A DNA stretch of 32,095 nucleotides from Candidatus Eremiobacteraceae bacterium. Its GTDB lineage: Bacteria > Vulcanimicrobiota > Vulcanimicrobiia > Eremiobacterales > Eremiobacteraceae. A model generated the notes under the pieces. The model was given only the letters and a program-made list of their open reading frames with translations, searched no databases and was not told where the DNA came from. Below, in pieces: positions 1 through 7,679 of this stretch. The stretch lies in assembly GCA_036511855.1 (NCBI GenBank), contig DATCBN010000066.1, positions 1 through 32,095 on the forward strand. The letters run 5' to 3'. A program made the position numbers and the translations under genes. The stretch's first letter is position 1. The number at the start of each line of letters is the position of its first letter.

Positions 1-375
1 CTGCTTTGGTTCGACGAGATCGGCGACGTACGCGTTGGTGATGCTGATGTTGCCGCCGGAGACGCCTTCGACGATGCGCGCGACGAACACCCAGAACAGA
101 TTGCCTGCAAACGCCAACATCCCCCAGCCTATCGTCGCACCGATTTGACTGATGATCAGCACGCGTTTGCGGCCGATGCGATCGGAGACTCGACCCCAGA
201 CAGGACCGGCCACGAGTTGGCACGCGGCGAACGTGGAGAAGAGAATGCCCACAACGACATCAGTTGCGCCGAAGTGCGTGATGAAATACGGAAGAATGGG
301 AAGGATAATGCTGAAGCCGAGGATGTCGACGAACGTGACACCCAAAATGGGCAGGAGCCGCGAGAACAGCTTCAT
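1..375 (-). CDS. MFS transporter, N-terminal part (cut by window edge)
   Basis: Reading leftward from the ATG at 375, an open frame of 125 codons reaches the window edge without a stop, so only the N-terminal part is present. It begins MKLFSRLLPILGVTFVDILG and shows hydrophobic helices separated by the MFS loop 2-3 signature GRVSDRIGRKRVL around residues 60-72 (motif A). A second helix pair follows with a GxxxG-rich ARIVEGVSGGN segment. This matches the first four transmembrane helices of the TetA/drug:H+ antiporter type of major facilitator, a proton-driven exporter of the inner membrane. The substrate cannot be told. It lies 6 bases downstream of the small Cys/His protein gene on the same strand, so the two are probably co-transcribed. 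Confidence 0.85.
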   Translation of the reverse strand, partial: MKLFSRLLPILGVTFVDILGFSIILPILPYFITHFGATDVVVGILFSTFAACQLVAGPVWGRVSDRIGRKRVLIISQIGATIGWGMLAFAGNLFWVFVARIVEGVSGGNISITNAYVADLVEPKQ

Positions 376-381
376 GGCGCC

Positions 382-594
382 TTAACCTTCCCTGACTGTC
401 GCCAGATGCCAGCCGCCGCAGAACTCGCAGGCGTAACTCGTCTGGGCCGGTTCATCCGGATAGAGACTGTGGATGTACGCCGCTCGAGCGCGCGCTTCGC
501 CTTCGCTGCCGAAGCGTTTTTTGCGCGTGCATGCCTTGCCCTCGAAATCGAGGCCACGAAAAATCGGCTTGGACGAGCGTGGTGGTTTTGGCAT
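382..594 (-). CDS. small Cys/His protein of unknown function (70 aa)
   Basis: A 70-residue basic protein starting MPKPPRSSKP at the ATG at 594; the open frame extends further upstream, but the extension is low-complexity and Arg-rich. The C-terminal third carries SYACEFCGGWHLA, a C-x2-C-x3-H pattern that could form half of a zinc site. One further Cys lies in GKACTRKKRF. The middle is Ala/Arg-rich and probably helical. I do not recognise a characterised family; short proteins ending in CxxCGGWH are, from memory, common as conserved hypotheticals in soil bacteria. No strong Shine-Dalgarno sequence precedes the start. The gene sits directly upstream of the MFS transporter gene on the same strand. 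Confidence 0.6.
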   Translation of the reverse strand: MPKPPRSSKPIFRGLDFEGKACTRKKRFGSEGEARARAAYIHSLYPDEPAQTSYACEFCGGWHLATVREG

Positions 595-703
595 CGCACT
601 GCGATTCCGGTTCGCTCGGGCCGCGCTTAGTCCTCGGGCGCACAAAGGAGAGTACCGCGGCGACCGAGCAAGTCCGAACGACACCGGGTTGAATGGAGCA
701 GAT

Positions 704-1267
704 ATGCCGGATGAACCCCGAGTCCGTCGGGCGAGCCGCTCGCAGGGGCGCGACCACCTCGGCGGGCCCGATGTGGAATGGAAGTTCGAGCCCATCTACA
801 ACTCGCCTTCGGAATGGAATATCACGGCGCGCTGGATGGACTACGATCCCGAAAAGGCCGCACCGTACGACGTGCTCGACGCGATGCTCATCGCCGACGA
901 AGTCCGATGGCGCGCGAGCGAAATGATCGCATTGCTCTTTGCAAAAGCCCGCACGCTCGATCAGGTGCGCCGCGCTCTCACATTAAGCGATTGCATCAAC
1001 CTCATCGGCGGCGCGCTCTCGCCGCCACGCTACGGCGGCACGCCAAACATCCAAGCGCCATCTGTGGAGACGATAGCGGATTGCACTCGGCTCGCGTCCA
1101 CCGGCAATCGCATCAATCGCACGCTTCGGCAAGCGGTCGACGCGCAAGGAGTCCTGGACGAACACGCCGCTCAAAGCCTCATTCCGTTGCTGAGCGATGT
1201 CGGCGAGTTGGCTCGCACGCTGTACATGCGCTGGTACGGCGAAGCGGGCTACGGCCGGGGGTTATAA
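704..1267 (+). CDS. hypothetical protein (187 aa)
   Basis: The frame is open further upstream, but the ATG at 704 has a GGAG motif about six bases before it and gives a 187-residue protein beginning MPDEPRVRRAS. It has no signal peptide or transmembrane segment. The middle is acidic and rich in Trp/Arg (residues about 25-75), followed by a helical region containing GGALSPPRYGGTPN and a C-terminal helix ending in LYMRWYGEAGYGRGL. I do not recognise the family. Its last 71 bases overlap the longest reading of the GH125 gene that follows, which suggests either translational coupling or a later start for that gene. Confidence 0.65.
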   Translation: MPDEPRVRRASRSQGRDHLGGPDVEWKFEPIYNSPSEWNITARWMDYDPEKAAPYDVLDAMLIADEVRWRASEMIALLFAKARTLDQVRRALTLSDCINLIGGALSPPRYGGTPNIQAPSVETIADCTRLASTGNRINRTLRQAVDAQGVLDEHAAQSLIPLLSDVGELARTLYMRWYGEAGYGRGL

Positions 1268-2669
1268 GCCGGCCGTTTCACTATCCCGCTTCACGCCGAT
1301 AATTCCGAAGCCCGCTGCAGTTGCACTCGTGGCCCTCCTTGGCGCGTCTATGCTCGCGCCGTCAAGCGCCGGCGGCGTTGCATCGTCTGCGCCTTCGCTT
1401 GCTGTAAGCGCTTCCGGTGCGTCGTTGCCGAACGATGAAACGGTGCTTTTATTCCATACGTTGCAAGCGGATTTTTTCAACGAAGATGATCGGACGGTCT
1501 ATGTGCAGACCGGCGATATTCCGGCGATGTGGCTGCGCGATTCTGCCGCCCAAGCACGGCCCTATATCCGCTTCGCCCCAATCGCGCCGCAGCTTGCGGC
1601 TTCGATCCGCGGCGTGATCGCGCGCGACGGCAAGAACATTCTCGTCGATTCCCATGCAAACGCATTCACCGCCGGCTACAAAGTCTGGGAAGAGAAGTGG
1701 GAGGTGGATTCGCTGGGTTATCCCGTGCGCATGATGTGGCTCTATTGGACCACGACCGGCGACCGGAGCATCTTTACGCAACGCCTGCATTGGGCGCTCG
1801 CACACGTGTTGAACACATTTTCGTGCGAGCAGCAGCACGCCACGTGCTCGTCCTATCGCACGAGATTCCTGTCCAACGGCGGCGCAGGCGCGCCGTTTGG
1901 ATACACGGGGATGATCTGGAGCGCCTTCCGGCCTTCGGATGATCCCGTGCGCTACCCGTACAACATCCCGCAGCAGGTCCTCGCGGCGGATGCGCTCGAC
2001 GATCTCGCCGAAATGGAGAACGTAGGATACGGCGACGGCGCTGCGGCCGCACGTGCATCGACGATGGCGGCGCAGATTCGGACGGGCATCGCAAGATTCG
2101 GTGTGGTCCACGACATAAACAACGGCACGCTCATGGCGTACGAAGTCGACGGTCTCGGTAACTACGAACTCATGGACGACGCGAATACACCGAGCCTGCT
2201 GTCTCTGCCATATTTCCGCGCCGGTTACGCGGGGACGGTTTTGTACTTGCGGACTCGCGCGTTTGTGCTTTCGACAGCAAATCCGTACTATTACTCAGGC
2301 AAGTACGCGACGGGCGAAGGCAGCGCGCACACGCCGACGGGCTGGGTGTGGCCGATGGCGCTTGTCACCCAGGCGCTCACCGCGCGCGACCCAAGTGAGA
2401 CGCGGAGATTGATCTCGCGAGTGAGATCCACGCGCGGCGCCGACGGACTTCTTCGCGAAAGTTTCGACCCCAACAATCCGTTCCATTACACGCGCGCTTC
2501 GTTTGGTTGGGCAAACGCGCTTTTCGCAGAGCTTGAATTTCGCGTGTACGGCGACATTCCGCCCGAGCCGGGCAGCGCACCCACGCCGGTGCTCGCTTCG
2601 CCGGTCGAATCGTGGGAATTCGCCGCGCGCGCCATGCGCACGGCCCAGCTCTTGCCAATGGATCGGTGA
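1197..2669 (+). CDS. secreted GH125 exo-alpha-1,6-mannosidase
   Basis: This is a glycoside hydrolase family 125 enzyme, expected to trim terminal alpha-1,6-linked mannose. Family landmarks are clear: GDIPAMWLRDSAAQ (residues 106-119), VDSHANAFTAGYKVWEEKWE, FGYTGMIWSAFRPSDD, LMDDANTPSLLSLPYF, GWVWPMALVTQALT and LRESFDPNNP. Asp in DDAN and Glu in RESFD are the likely catalytic pair by analogy with characterised members (from memory). A hydrophobic stretch (AAVALVALLGASMLA, about residues 40-54) followed by a Ser/Ala linker looks like an export signal, so the enzyme probably acts outside the cytoplasm. The start is uncertain: the ATG at 1197 overlaps the previous gene, and the only later candidate before the signal is a GTG at 1329 that would truncate it. 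A hairpin plus T-run follows the stop. Confidence 0.9.
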   Translation: MSASWLARCTCAGTAKRATAGGYKPAVSLSRFTPIIPKPAAVALVALLGASMLAPSSAGGVASSAPSLAVSASGASLPNDETVLLFHTLQADFFNEDDRTVYVQTGDIPAMWLRDSAAQARPYIRFAPIAPQLAASIRGVIARDGKNILVDSHANAFTAGYKVWEEKWEVDSLGYPVRMMWLYWTTTGDRSIFTQRLHWALAHVLNTFSCEQQHATCSSYRTRFLSNGGAGAPFGYTGMIWSAFRPSDDPVRYPYNIPQQVLAADALDDLAEMENVGYGDGAAAARASTMAAQIRTGIARFGVVHDINNGTLMAYEVDGLGNYELMDDANTPSLLSLPYFRAGYAGTVLYLRTRAFVLSTANPYYYSGKYATGEGSAHTPTGWVWPMALVTQALTARDPSETRRLISRVRSTRGADGLLRESFDPNNPFHYTRASFGWANALFAELEFRVYGDIPPEPGSAPTPVLASPVESWEFAARAMRTAQLLPMDR

Positions 2670-2670
2670 C

Positions 2671-2772
2671 CTGTAGGAGGGCAAGCTTCGCTTGCCCCGT
2701 TTTTTTCTAAACTAGTATTAGGGCAAGCATCGCTTGCCCTAAAATGGGTGAGCGTTGCTCACCCTCTTACAG
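2671..2772. repeat. composite palindromic repeat element
   Basis: Three 19-bp palindromes lie in about 100 bp: 2679-2697 (GGGCAAGCTTCGCTTGCCC), 2721-2739 (GGGCAAGCATCGCTTGCCC) and 2746-2764 (GGGTGAGCGTTGCTCACCC). The outer ends CTGTAGGAGGG (2671-2681) and CCCTCTTACAG (2762-2772) are inverted copies matching at 10 of 11 positions, so the whole block looks like one unit. It fills the gap between the convergent GH125 and adenosyltransferase genes. Confidence 0.85.
2679..2706 (+). terminator. probable intrinsic terminator after the GH125 gene
   Basis: The first palindrome of the repeat block forms an 8-bp stem GGGCAAGC/GCTTGCCC with a three-base loop, followed two bases later by seven T residues (2700-2706). 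It begins ten bases after the GH125 stop codon, the geometry of a rho-independent terminator. Confidence 0.6.
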
Positions 2773-2784
2773 GAGTCTGCCAAT

Positions 2785-3378
2785 TCAATCCGGCGGCGTG
2801 GAGTTCGGATCCCATATATGCTCGGGTTCATCAAGTTCGGCGTTGATCCAACGCGCCCACACGAACAGCGCATCGGAAAGCCGGTTGATGAATTTGAGCG
2901 CGGCCGGCGAAACCGTTTCGGTCTGAGATAACGCAACGATCAGGCGCTCGGCGCGGCGGGAGACGGTGCGCGCCTGATGCAAAAACGCGCCGGCATACGA
3001 ACCGCCGGGGTGGATGAAATTCGTGAGCGGGTCCAGTTCGGTCTGCGCGAAATCTATCGATCGTTCAAGCGCCGCCGCATCTTTTTCGGTGACGACCGGC
3101 GCATTTGCGCGGCGATCGGCCGCCAGTGTGGCGAGGTCGCTGCCCAGGTTGAAGAGCGTGTCCTGCGTCCATGCAAGCCACGCATCGAGTGATCGGGCGC
3201 GCCCTCGCGACGAGTGCTCGGCGAGCGCTCGTCTGGCCAGACCAATGACCGTGGAGCATTCGTCCACAGTGCCGAAGCACTCGATGCGGCTGGAATTCTT
3301 AGGGACGCGCTGCCCTCCGACGAGACCGGTGGTGCCGTCGTCGCCGCCGCGAGTGTAGATGCGCGCGATCTTAGACAC
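2785..3378 (-). CDS. PduO-type ATP:cob(I)alamin adenosyltransferase
   Basis: This enzyme transfers the 5'-deoxyadenosyl group of ATP to Co(I) corrinoid, making adenosylcobalamin in the cytoplasm. The N-terminal ATP loop reads YTRGGDDGTTGLVGGQRVPK (residues 8-27), followed by RIECFGTVDECS (31-42). The C-terminal helices carry FIHPGGSYAGAFLHQARTVSRRAER (121-145) and NRLSDALFVWARWIN (165-179), the conserved Arg/Glu and Asn/Asp positions of the PduO/MMAB trimer fold. At 197 residues it has normal length. It is the last gene of a leftward run behind two DUF5069 genes, only 3 bases from the nearer stop. No other B12 genes are nearby, so it may serve salvage or a B12-dependent mutase elsewhere. Confidence 0.93.
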   Translation of the reverse strand: MSKIARIYTRGGDDGTTGLVGGQRVPKNSSRIECFGTVDECSTVIGLARRALAEHSSRGRARSLDAWLAWTQDTLFNLGSDLATLAADRRANAPVVTEKDAAALERSIDFAQTELDPLTNFIHPGGSYAGAFLHQARTVSRRAERLIVALSQTETVSPAALKFINRLSDALFVWARWINAELDEPEHIWDPNSTPPD

Positions 3379-3381
3379 AGA

Positions 3382-3804
3382 TCACGCGATGCGGCCTTCG
3401 GCGACATCGAGAAGATCGACCCACCCAGTGACGCGGCCCTGAACATTTGCGGGCAACTTCGCGACCCGTTCTTTAAAACGAGCGCGATCGGCATCGTCAT
3501 CGCCGTCGTTGAGAAAAATCGTCGCAAATTGTTTTGTTTCGGCGGGCGTCTTCGGCGCATGGGACTCAAGCCAGTGCGACATAGCCGCGTCGTCGGGCGA
3601 CTCGCGGACGCCCTCGAGAAACACGCCCGGCGTCAAGCCGAGAAACTCGAGCAGCGTCATGTCGAATCCGCTCTTATCGCCGTACAAATATTCGCCGAGC
3701 GTGTCGGAAAGCGCAGCGCGTGCTTTGTCGATGGTGCGCGGCAGCATAGGAATTCCCAGCAGCGTCTCTCTGGGGCTTCGCGGAAAATCTCGTGTGAGGT
3801 CCAT
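3382..3804 (-). CDS. DUF5069 domain protein, copy B
   Basis: A 140-residue soluble protein of the DUF5069 family, function unknown. The family hallmark is the N-terminal MDLTRDFPRSPRETLLGIPM followed by LPRTIDKARA (residues 21-30). Next come an aromatic/Gly segment GEYLYGDKSGFD and a helix pair ending in VTGWVDLLDVAEGRI. The ATG at 3804 directly abuts the stop codon of the upstream paralogue, with no bases between, so translation is probably coupled. The two proteins share the N-terminal block almost exactly and the C-terminal WVDLLD/WLDWID end, but diverge in the middle. DUF5069 proteins are, from memory, often near metabolic genes without a known role. Confidence 0.88.
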   Translation of the reverse strand: MDLTRDFPRSPRETLLGIPMLPRTIDKARAALSDTLGEYLYGDKSGFDMTLLEFLGLTPGVFLEGVRESPDDAAMSHWLESHAPKTPAETKQFATIFLNDGDDDADRARFKERVAKLPANVQGRVTGWVDLLDVAEGRIA

Positions 3805-4236
3805 TTATTTTATCCGTCCTTCGTCAAAATCGATCCAATCGAGCCAGGTTGTGATTTTGTTGCGCACCGCAGCAGGCGCTTTGGCGGCCACATGTTCTTT
3901 GAGTTCAACGCGGTCTTCATCGGACTCGAGTCCAAATGCTTCGAGCGACTCGATCAATTCTTTGTCATCGCGTGCGTCGACCGTGCGCGCATTGGCATGC
4001 AGCCATTTCATGACGGCAGCGTCGTCGGGCGATTGCCGGATACCGTCGAGAAACGACTCAGCGTCGATGCCGAGAGTGTCGAAAAGCGCGCGGTCGTATC
4101 CGCTGTCGTCGCCGAAGCGATATTCACCGAGCTTGCCGACGAGGAACGCGCGCGCCTTATCGATGGTGCGCGGCAGCATAGGAATGCCGTCGAGACGATC
4201 TCGCGGACTGCGGGGAAACGAGTTGGTGAGATCCAT
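3805..4236 (-). CDS. DUF5069 domain protein, copy A
   Basis: A 143-residue paralogue of the next gene downstream, starting MDLTNSFPRSPRDRLDGIPM then LPRTIDKARA. The central GEYRFGDDSGYDRALFDTLG segment corresponds to GEYLYGDKSGFDMTLLEFLG in the other copy, and QSPDDAAVMKWL to ESPDDAAMSHWL, so the pair arose by tandem duplication. There is no signal peptide or membrane segment. A GGAG-type ribosome site lies just before the ATG on the minus strand (GAGGAGCCGC). It heads a three-gene run with copy B and the cobalamin adenosyltransferase. Function is unknown. Confidence 0.88.
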   Translation of the reverse strand: MDLTNSFPRSPRDRLDGIPMLPRTIDKARAFLVGKLGEYRFGDDSGYDRALFDTLGIDAESFLDGIRQSPDDAAVMKWLHANARTVDARDDKELIESLEAFGLESDEDRVELKEHVAAKAPAAVRNKITTWLDWIDFDEGRIK

Positions 4237-4257
4237 GCGGCTCCTCTATAGTGTAGT

Positions 4258-4315
4258 GTAGGAGGGTGAGCAACGCTCACCCATTTTTTGGGCAAGCGAT
4301 GCTTGCCCTACTACG
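4258..4315. repeat. paired palindromic repeat unit (inverted orientation)
   Basis: Two 19-bp palindromes, GGGTGAGCAACGCTCACCC (4264-4282) and GGGCAAGCGATGCTTGCCC (4290-4308), are separated by ATTTTTT. The ends GTAGGAGGG and CCCTACTAC are imperfect inverted copies. It is the reverse orientation of the unit at 21809-21867. It lies between kbl and the DUF5069 genes; the T-run could help end transcription. Confidence 0.85.
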
Positions 4316-4324
4316 GGATCAACG

Positions 4325-5515
4325 TCAGATCAATCCCAAAGAGCGGCCGACGCGGTCGAACGCGGCCAACGCCCGGTCGAGGTGGCTCGTCTCAAGCGCC
4401 GCGCTCATCTGCACGCGGATTCGAGCGGCGCCTTCGGGCACGACCGGAAATCCAAATCCGGTGACGAAAATGCCTTCCTTCAATAACATGTCGCTCATCT
4501 TGATGGCAAACGACGTTTCGCCGACGATGATGGGGATGATGGCGCTGTCGCCTTCGAGCGGCCGGTAGCCGAGCTTTTTCAACCCGGCACGAAAATAGAC
4601 GATGTTCACGCGCTGTTTCGCAAGCAGCTCGGGATGCGCTTCCAGCTCTTCGATCGCCGCGAGTGCGCTGCACGCCACCGTGGCCGGCAGTGCGTTGGAG
4701 AATAGCTGTGGCCGGGATTTCTGGGTGAGTGTTTCCACAAGCGCCGATGAACCGGCGACAAACCCGCCCGCCGCGCCTCCAAGCGCTTTGCCGAGCGTGC
4801 CCGTGATGATGTCGATCTGCCCGGTGAGGCCGAAATGCTCGATCGTGCCGCGTCCGGTGGGTCCGGTGACGCCGGTGCCGTGACTGTCGTCGACGATGGT
4901 CACGCCGTTGTACCGTTTGGCAAGCGCCACGATCTCGGGCAACTTCGCCAGGTCGCCTTCCATTGAGAAGACGCCGTCGCTGATGACGAACTTTATGGTA
5001 TCGGGCGGCAGCGCAGCGAGCTTCGCCTCCAGATCCGCCATGTCGGAATGTTTGTAGCGCATGCGCTGCGCTTGCGTGGCCATGCGACAGCCGTCGATGA
5101 TGGATGCGTGATTGAGCTCGTCCGAGATGACCGCCGTGCCCTCGACGCCGATCGTCGGGATGAGGCCGGTATTGGCGGCCCAACACGAGACGTACGAGAG
5201 CGAAGCCTCCGTGCCGAGGAATTCTGCGATCTTTTCCTCGAGCCGTTGATGGATGTCGAGCGTTCCACAGATGAATCGCACGCTGGAGGTGCCTGCGCCG
5301 TAGCGCCGCAGACCCTCCACGCCGGCATCGACGACGCGCGGATTGTCGGCCAAGCCGAGGTAGTTGTTGCTCGACAGCACGATGGCGTCGCCTGCCTCGA
5401 CCATGTGGACTTGCGCGCCCATCGGCCCGGTGATGTGGCGAAGCGATTTGAACGTGCCGGCGGCGCGCAGGGTGTCGAGATCGGTTTTGAGATTGCGGTC
5501 GTAGGTTTGGTTCAT
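4325..5515 (-). CDS. kbl: glycine C-acetyltransferase (2-amino-3-ketobutyrate CoA ligase)
   Basis: This PLP enzyme splits 2-amino-3-ketobutyrate with CoA to give glycine and acetyl-CoA, the second step of threonine degradation. The protein is 396 residues, the usual size of the alpha-oxoamine synthase family. Visible motifs are SSNNYLGLADNP (48-59), GAGTSSVRFICGT (73-85), SDELNHASIIDG (131-142), VDDSHGTGVTGPTGRGT (208-224) and the PLP-binding lysine at 243 in TGTLGKALGGAAGG. FICGT after the SVR motif is typical of KBL rather than of the biotin or heme synthases of this superfamily. It follows tdh by 7 bases on the same strand, forming the classic tdh-kbl pair. Confidence 0.96.
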   Translation of the reverse strand: MNQTYDRNLKTDLDTLRAAGTFKSLRHITGPMGAQVHMVEAGDAIVLSSNNYLGLADNPRVVDAGVEGLRRYGAGTSSVRFICGTLDIHQRLEEKIAEFLGTEASLSYVSCWAANTGLIPTIGVEGTAVISDELNHASIIDGCRMATQAQRMRYKHSDMADLEAKLAALPPDTIKFVISDGVFSMEGDLAKLPEIVALAKRYNGVTIVDDSHGTGVTGPTGRGTIEHFGLTGQIDIITGTLGKALGGAAGGFVAGSSALVETLTQKSRPQLFSNALPATVACSALAAIEELEAHPELLAKQRVNIVYFRAGLKKLGYRPLEGDSAIIPIIVGETSFAIKMSDMLLKEGIFVTGFGFPVVPEGAARIRVQMSAALETSHLDRALAAFDRVGRSLGLI

Positions 5516-5522
5516 GGACTTC

Positions 5523-6575
5523 CTATTCGGAGATGTTCATCACGATCTTGGCAGCCTTGCCCTCTTTGAGCAGTTCGAAGCACTCGGCGAAGTCTTCGAA
5601 TGGCATGACGTGCGTGATGATCGAGGTGAGGTCGATTCGTCCGGCCACGACCATCGCCTGCGTCTGATACCACGTTTCGAACATGTTGCGGCCGTTGATG
5701 CCAAGCACGGTCAACCCTTTGAAGATGATGTGCTCGGCCAAATTCAGGCTGACGTTGTCTGCCGGCAGCCCGAGCATCGCGGCCCGCCCGCCGTTGCGTA
5801 CCGCACTCAATCCCAGGTTGATCGCCGCCCCGCTGCCGCTCATCTCTAGTAGCACGTCGGCGCCGTCGCCGTTTGTGAGGGCGATGATCTTTGCGCGTAC
5901 ATCCGGGTCGCGAGCGTCGAAAACGTTGTCGGCGCCCAACCGCGTGGCCAATTCGAGCTTCGTGGGGTTGACGTCCACCGCGATCACTTTGGCTGCGCCC
6001 GCGGCTCGGGCGACCGGAATGGCCATGAGGCCGATCGAGCCGACGCCCGTGATGACGACGCTTTTCGCGCTGACGCCGGCCGCCATGACTGTGTGCACGG
6101 CGTTCCCGAGCGGATCGAAAACGGCCGCCCACTCATCGGGCACGGCCGGATCAAGCTTCCAGACATTGTGTTCCGGCATCGCGATGTAGTCGGCGAAACA
6201 GCCGTCGCGGTCGACGCCGATGATCCGGACGCGCTCGCAGATGTATTCTTGTCCGGTGCGGCATAGCAGGCACGTGCCGCACGAGATGTGGCCTTCGGCC
6301 GAAACGCGATCGCCCGGCGCAACGCTCTTCACCTCAGGGCCGATCTCGGCAACCACACCCATGAACTCGTGACCGACAATGAGCGGCGGCTTGACGCGGT
6401 TTTGCGACCACTTATCCCACGCCCAGATATGACCGTCGGTTCCGCAGATGCCAGCTTTGCGCACCCGGATGAGCACGTCGGTGGGACCGACGCGCGGCAA
6501 CGGCGAGTCTACAAGGGTCATGCCGGGTCCGGGCGCAGATTTGACGAGCGCACGCATCGACTTCGGAAGCGTCAC
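5523..6575 (-). CDS. tdh: L-threonine 3-dehydrogenase
   Basis: A zinc-dependent medium-chain dehydrogenase that oxidises L-threonine to 2-amino-3-ketobutyrate with NAD+, handing it to Kbl. The catalytic zinc region is GICGTDGHIWAWDKWSQ (Cys44, His49) with GHEFMG (His69, Glu70). The structural zinc cysteines are 99, 102, 105 and 113 in HISCGTCLLCRTGQEYIC. GVGSIG (177-182) is the NAD-binding turn, and NGRNMFETWYQTQAM matches the TDH C-terminal signature GREMFETWY. Length (350) is normal. The start taken is the GTG at 6575; the internal ATG at 6557 (MRALVKSAPGPG) aligns better with family N-termini and may be the true one. No clear ribosome site favours either. It forms an operon with kbl and is divergent from the DUF5996 gene. 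Confidence 0.95.
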   Translation of the reverse strand: MTLPKSMRALVKSAPGPGMTLVDSPLPRVGPTDVLIRVRKAGICGTDGHIWAWDKWSQNRVKPPLIVGHEFMGVVAEIGPEVKSVAPGDRVSAEGHISCGTCLLCRTGQEYICERVRIIGVDRDGCFADYIAMPEHNVWKLDPAVPDEWAAVFDPLGNAVHTVMAAGVSAKSVVITGVGSIGLMAIPVARAAGAAKVIAVDVNPTKLELATRLGADNVFDARDPDVRAKIIALTNGDGADVLLEMSGSGAAINLGLSAVRNGGRAAMLGLPADNVSLNLAEHIIFKGLTVLGINGRNMFETWYQTQAMVVAGRIDLTSIITHVMPFEDFAECFELLKEGKAAKIVMNISE

Positions 6576-6623
6576 CGCGCAATCTACGACCAGTCGTCAG
6601 CCGTCGCCTCCGGCCATTCTATA

Positions 6624-6651
6624 GGCCGGGCCAAAACAGGCCGACCCGGCC
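6624..6651. other. GC-rich inverted repeat between divergent genes
   Basis: The arms GGCCGGG (6624-6630) and CCCGGCC (6645-6651) can pair around a 14-base loop that itself contains a short GCC/GGC pair. It lies between tdh and the DUF5996 gene, upstream of both. It could be an operator or a transcript hairpin in the DUF5996 leader; nothing in the sequence decides which. Confidence 0.4.
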
Positions 6652-6713
6652 GCCTCGGCCGAATGACGCGCACAACGAAACGCAATTCCTTGTCGCATCC
6701 TCTGGAGGTTGCC

Positions 6714-7658
6714 GTGAGCGCAAAGATCACCCCCGACGAATTATGGCCGTCCCTGCCCTATGACGAAATCGCGCCAACTGTCGAGTACCTTCACCGAGTG
6801 GCGCAAATCGGCGGCAAGTACACGCTCGACCAACCCTTTCAGCCCGGTTGGGGAAGCATCGGCCTGACCGTAACGCCGAAAGGCTTTGCGACGCCGCCCC
6901 TATGGACCGGCGACGTGATGTTCGTCGTGGACTACGACCTTTTGGACAACCGGGTCACGGTGACCGCGTCCGGCGGCACGGTCACGCTACCTCTGACAGC
7001 AGGATCGGTCGCCGACTTTTATGCGAAGTTCGTCGATGCGGTCGCACCGCTCGGAATTCCCCCGCCGCGATCCGCGATCGCGACCGAAATCCCCGGCGCC
7101 TCGCACCTCGACGTCGACCGCGAGGCGCGTCCGTACGATGCGGCGGCCGCGCGCCGCATATGGGCCGCCTTCGCGAGTTCCGCGCGTGCGCTGAGCGAAT
7201 ATCAGGCGTCGTATCGCGGGCCGCGCCTTCCGGTCGGCATCATGTGGGGCGGTTTCGATCTCTATGCACCGAGATATAACGGGCGCGGCGTCGATCCTCC
7301 GAGCACGGCTCCGGTCTTCCAACAAAACGGCATGTGCGCCGAAGTGGTCGCGGTCGGATTCTACTTCGGGGACAGCCGCTCTCCCATGCCATCATTTTTT
7401 GCATACATCTCTCCTCCGCCGCAAGGAATCGCAACGGCGACGTTCGGTGTCGACGGCGCCGCATTCAATGCACAAGCTGGGCTGATCGGTCTGCCTTGGG
7501 AGACCGTCCGCGCCACAAGCGATCCGCACGGCACCATTCTCACGTTCGCCGACGCAGTCTACGAAAATGCGGTCAAGCTCGGCGGATGGCCGGCGGATTT
7601 GGTCGGCCAGCGCTGTGACGGCTGGTACGCAAGCGCTCACCGGGTCCCGGCCAACTAG
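6714..7658 (+). CDS. DUF5996 family protein
   Basis: A 314-residue soluble protein of the DUF5996 family, function unknown. I start it at the GTG at 6714 (SAKITPDELWPSLPYDE) because GGAGG lies five bases upstream. An in-frame ATG at 6663 lacks such a site and adds only a basic low-complexity tail. The family pattern is visible: ELWPSLPYDEIAPTVEYLHRVAQIGGK at the N-terminus, then RVTVTASGG, PPPRSAIATEIPGASHLDVD, LPVGIMWGGFDLYAPRYNGR, and a C-terminal FFAYISPPP and ATSDPHGTILTFADAVYENA. The permease gene follows 21 bases later on the same strand, so the two may be co-transcribed, but no functional link is known to me. Confidence 0.85.
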   Translation: MSAKITPDELWPSLPYDEIAPTVEYLHRVAQIGGKYTLDQPFQPGWGSIGLTVTPKGFATPPLWTGDVMFVVDYDLLDNRVTVTASGGTVTLPLTAGSVADFYAKFVDAVAPLGIPPPRSAIATEIPGASHLDVDREARPYDAAAARRIWAAFASSARALSEYQASYRGPRLPVGIMWGGFDLYAPRYNGRGVDPPSTAPVFQQNGMCAEVVAVGFYFGDSRSPMPSFFAYISPPPQGIATATFGVDGAAFNAQAGLIGLPWETVRATSDPHGTILTFADAVYENAVKLGGWPADLVGQRCDGWYASAHRVPAN

Positions 7659-7679
7659 GCGGCGTCACTTGCGCGTCGC

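Noticed and set aside
1449-2111. 220-codon frame antisense to the GH125 gene
   Set aside because: The GH125 motifs on the plus strand are continuous; the antisense product is Arg/His-rich without domain features.
2671-2772. possible CRISPR array
   Set aside because: The repeats are palindromes 19 bp long in ones, twos or threes with 6-25-base spacing and no unique spacers of regular size; no cas genes are present.
3214-4251. 345-codon open frame on the plus strand
   Set aside because: It lies opposite the cobalamin adenosyltransferase start and both DUF5069 genes; its translation has no recognisable motif and reflects the high GC third positions of the real genes.
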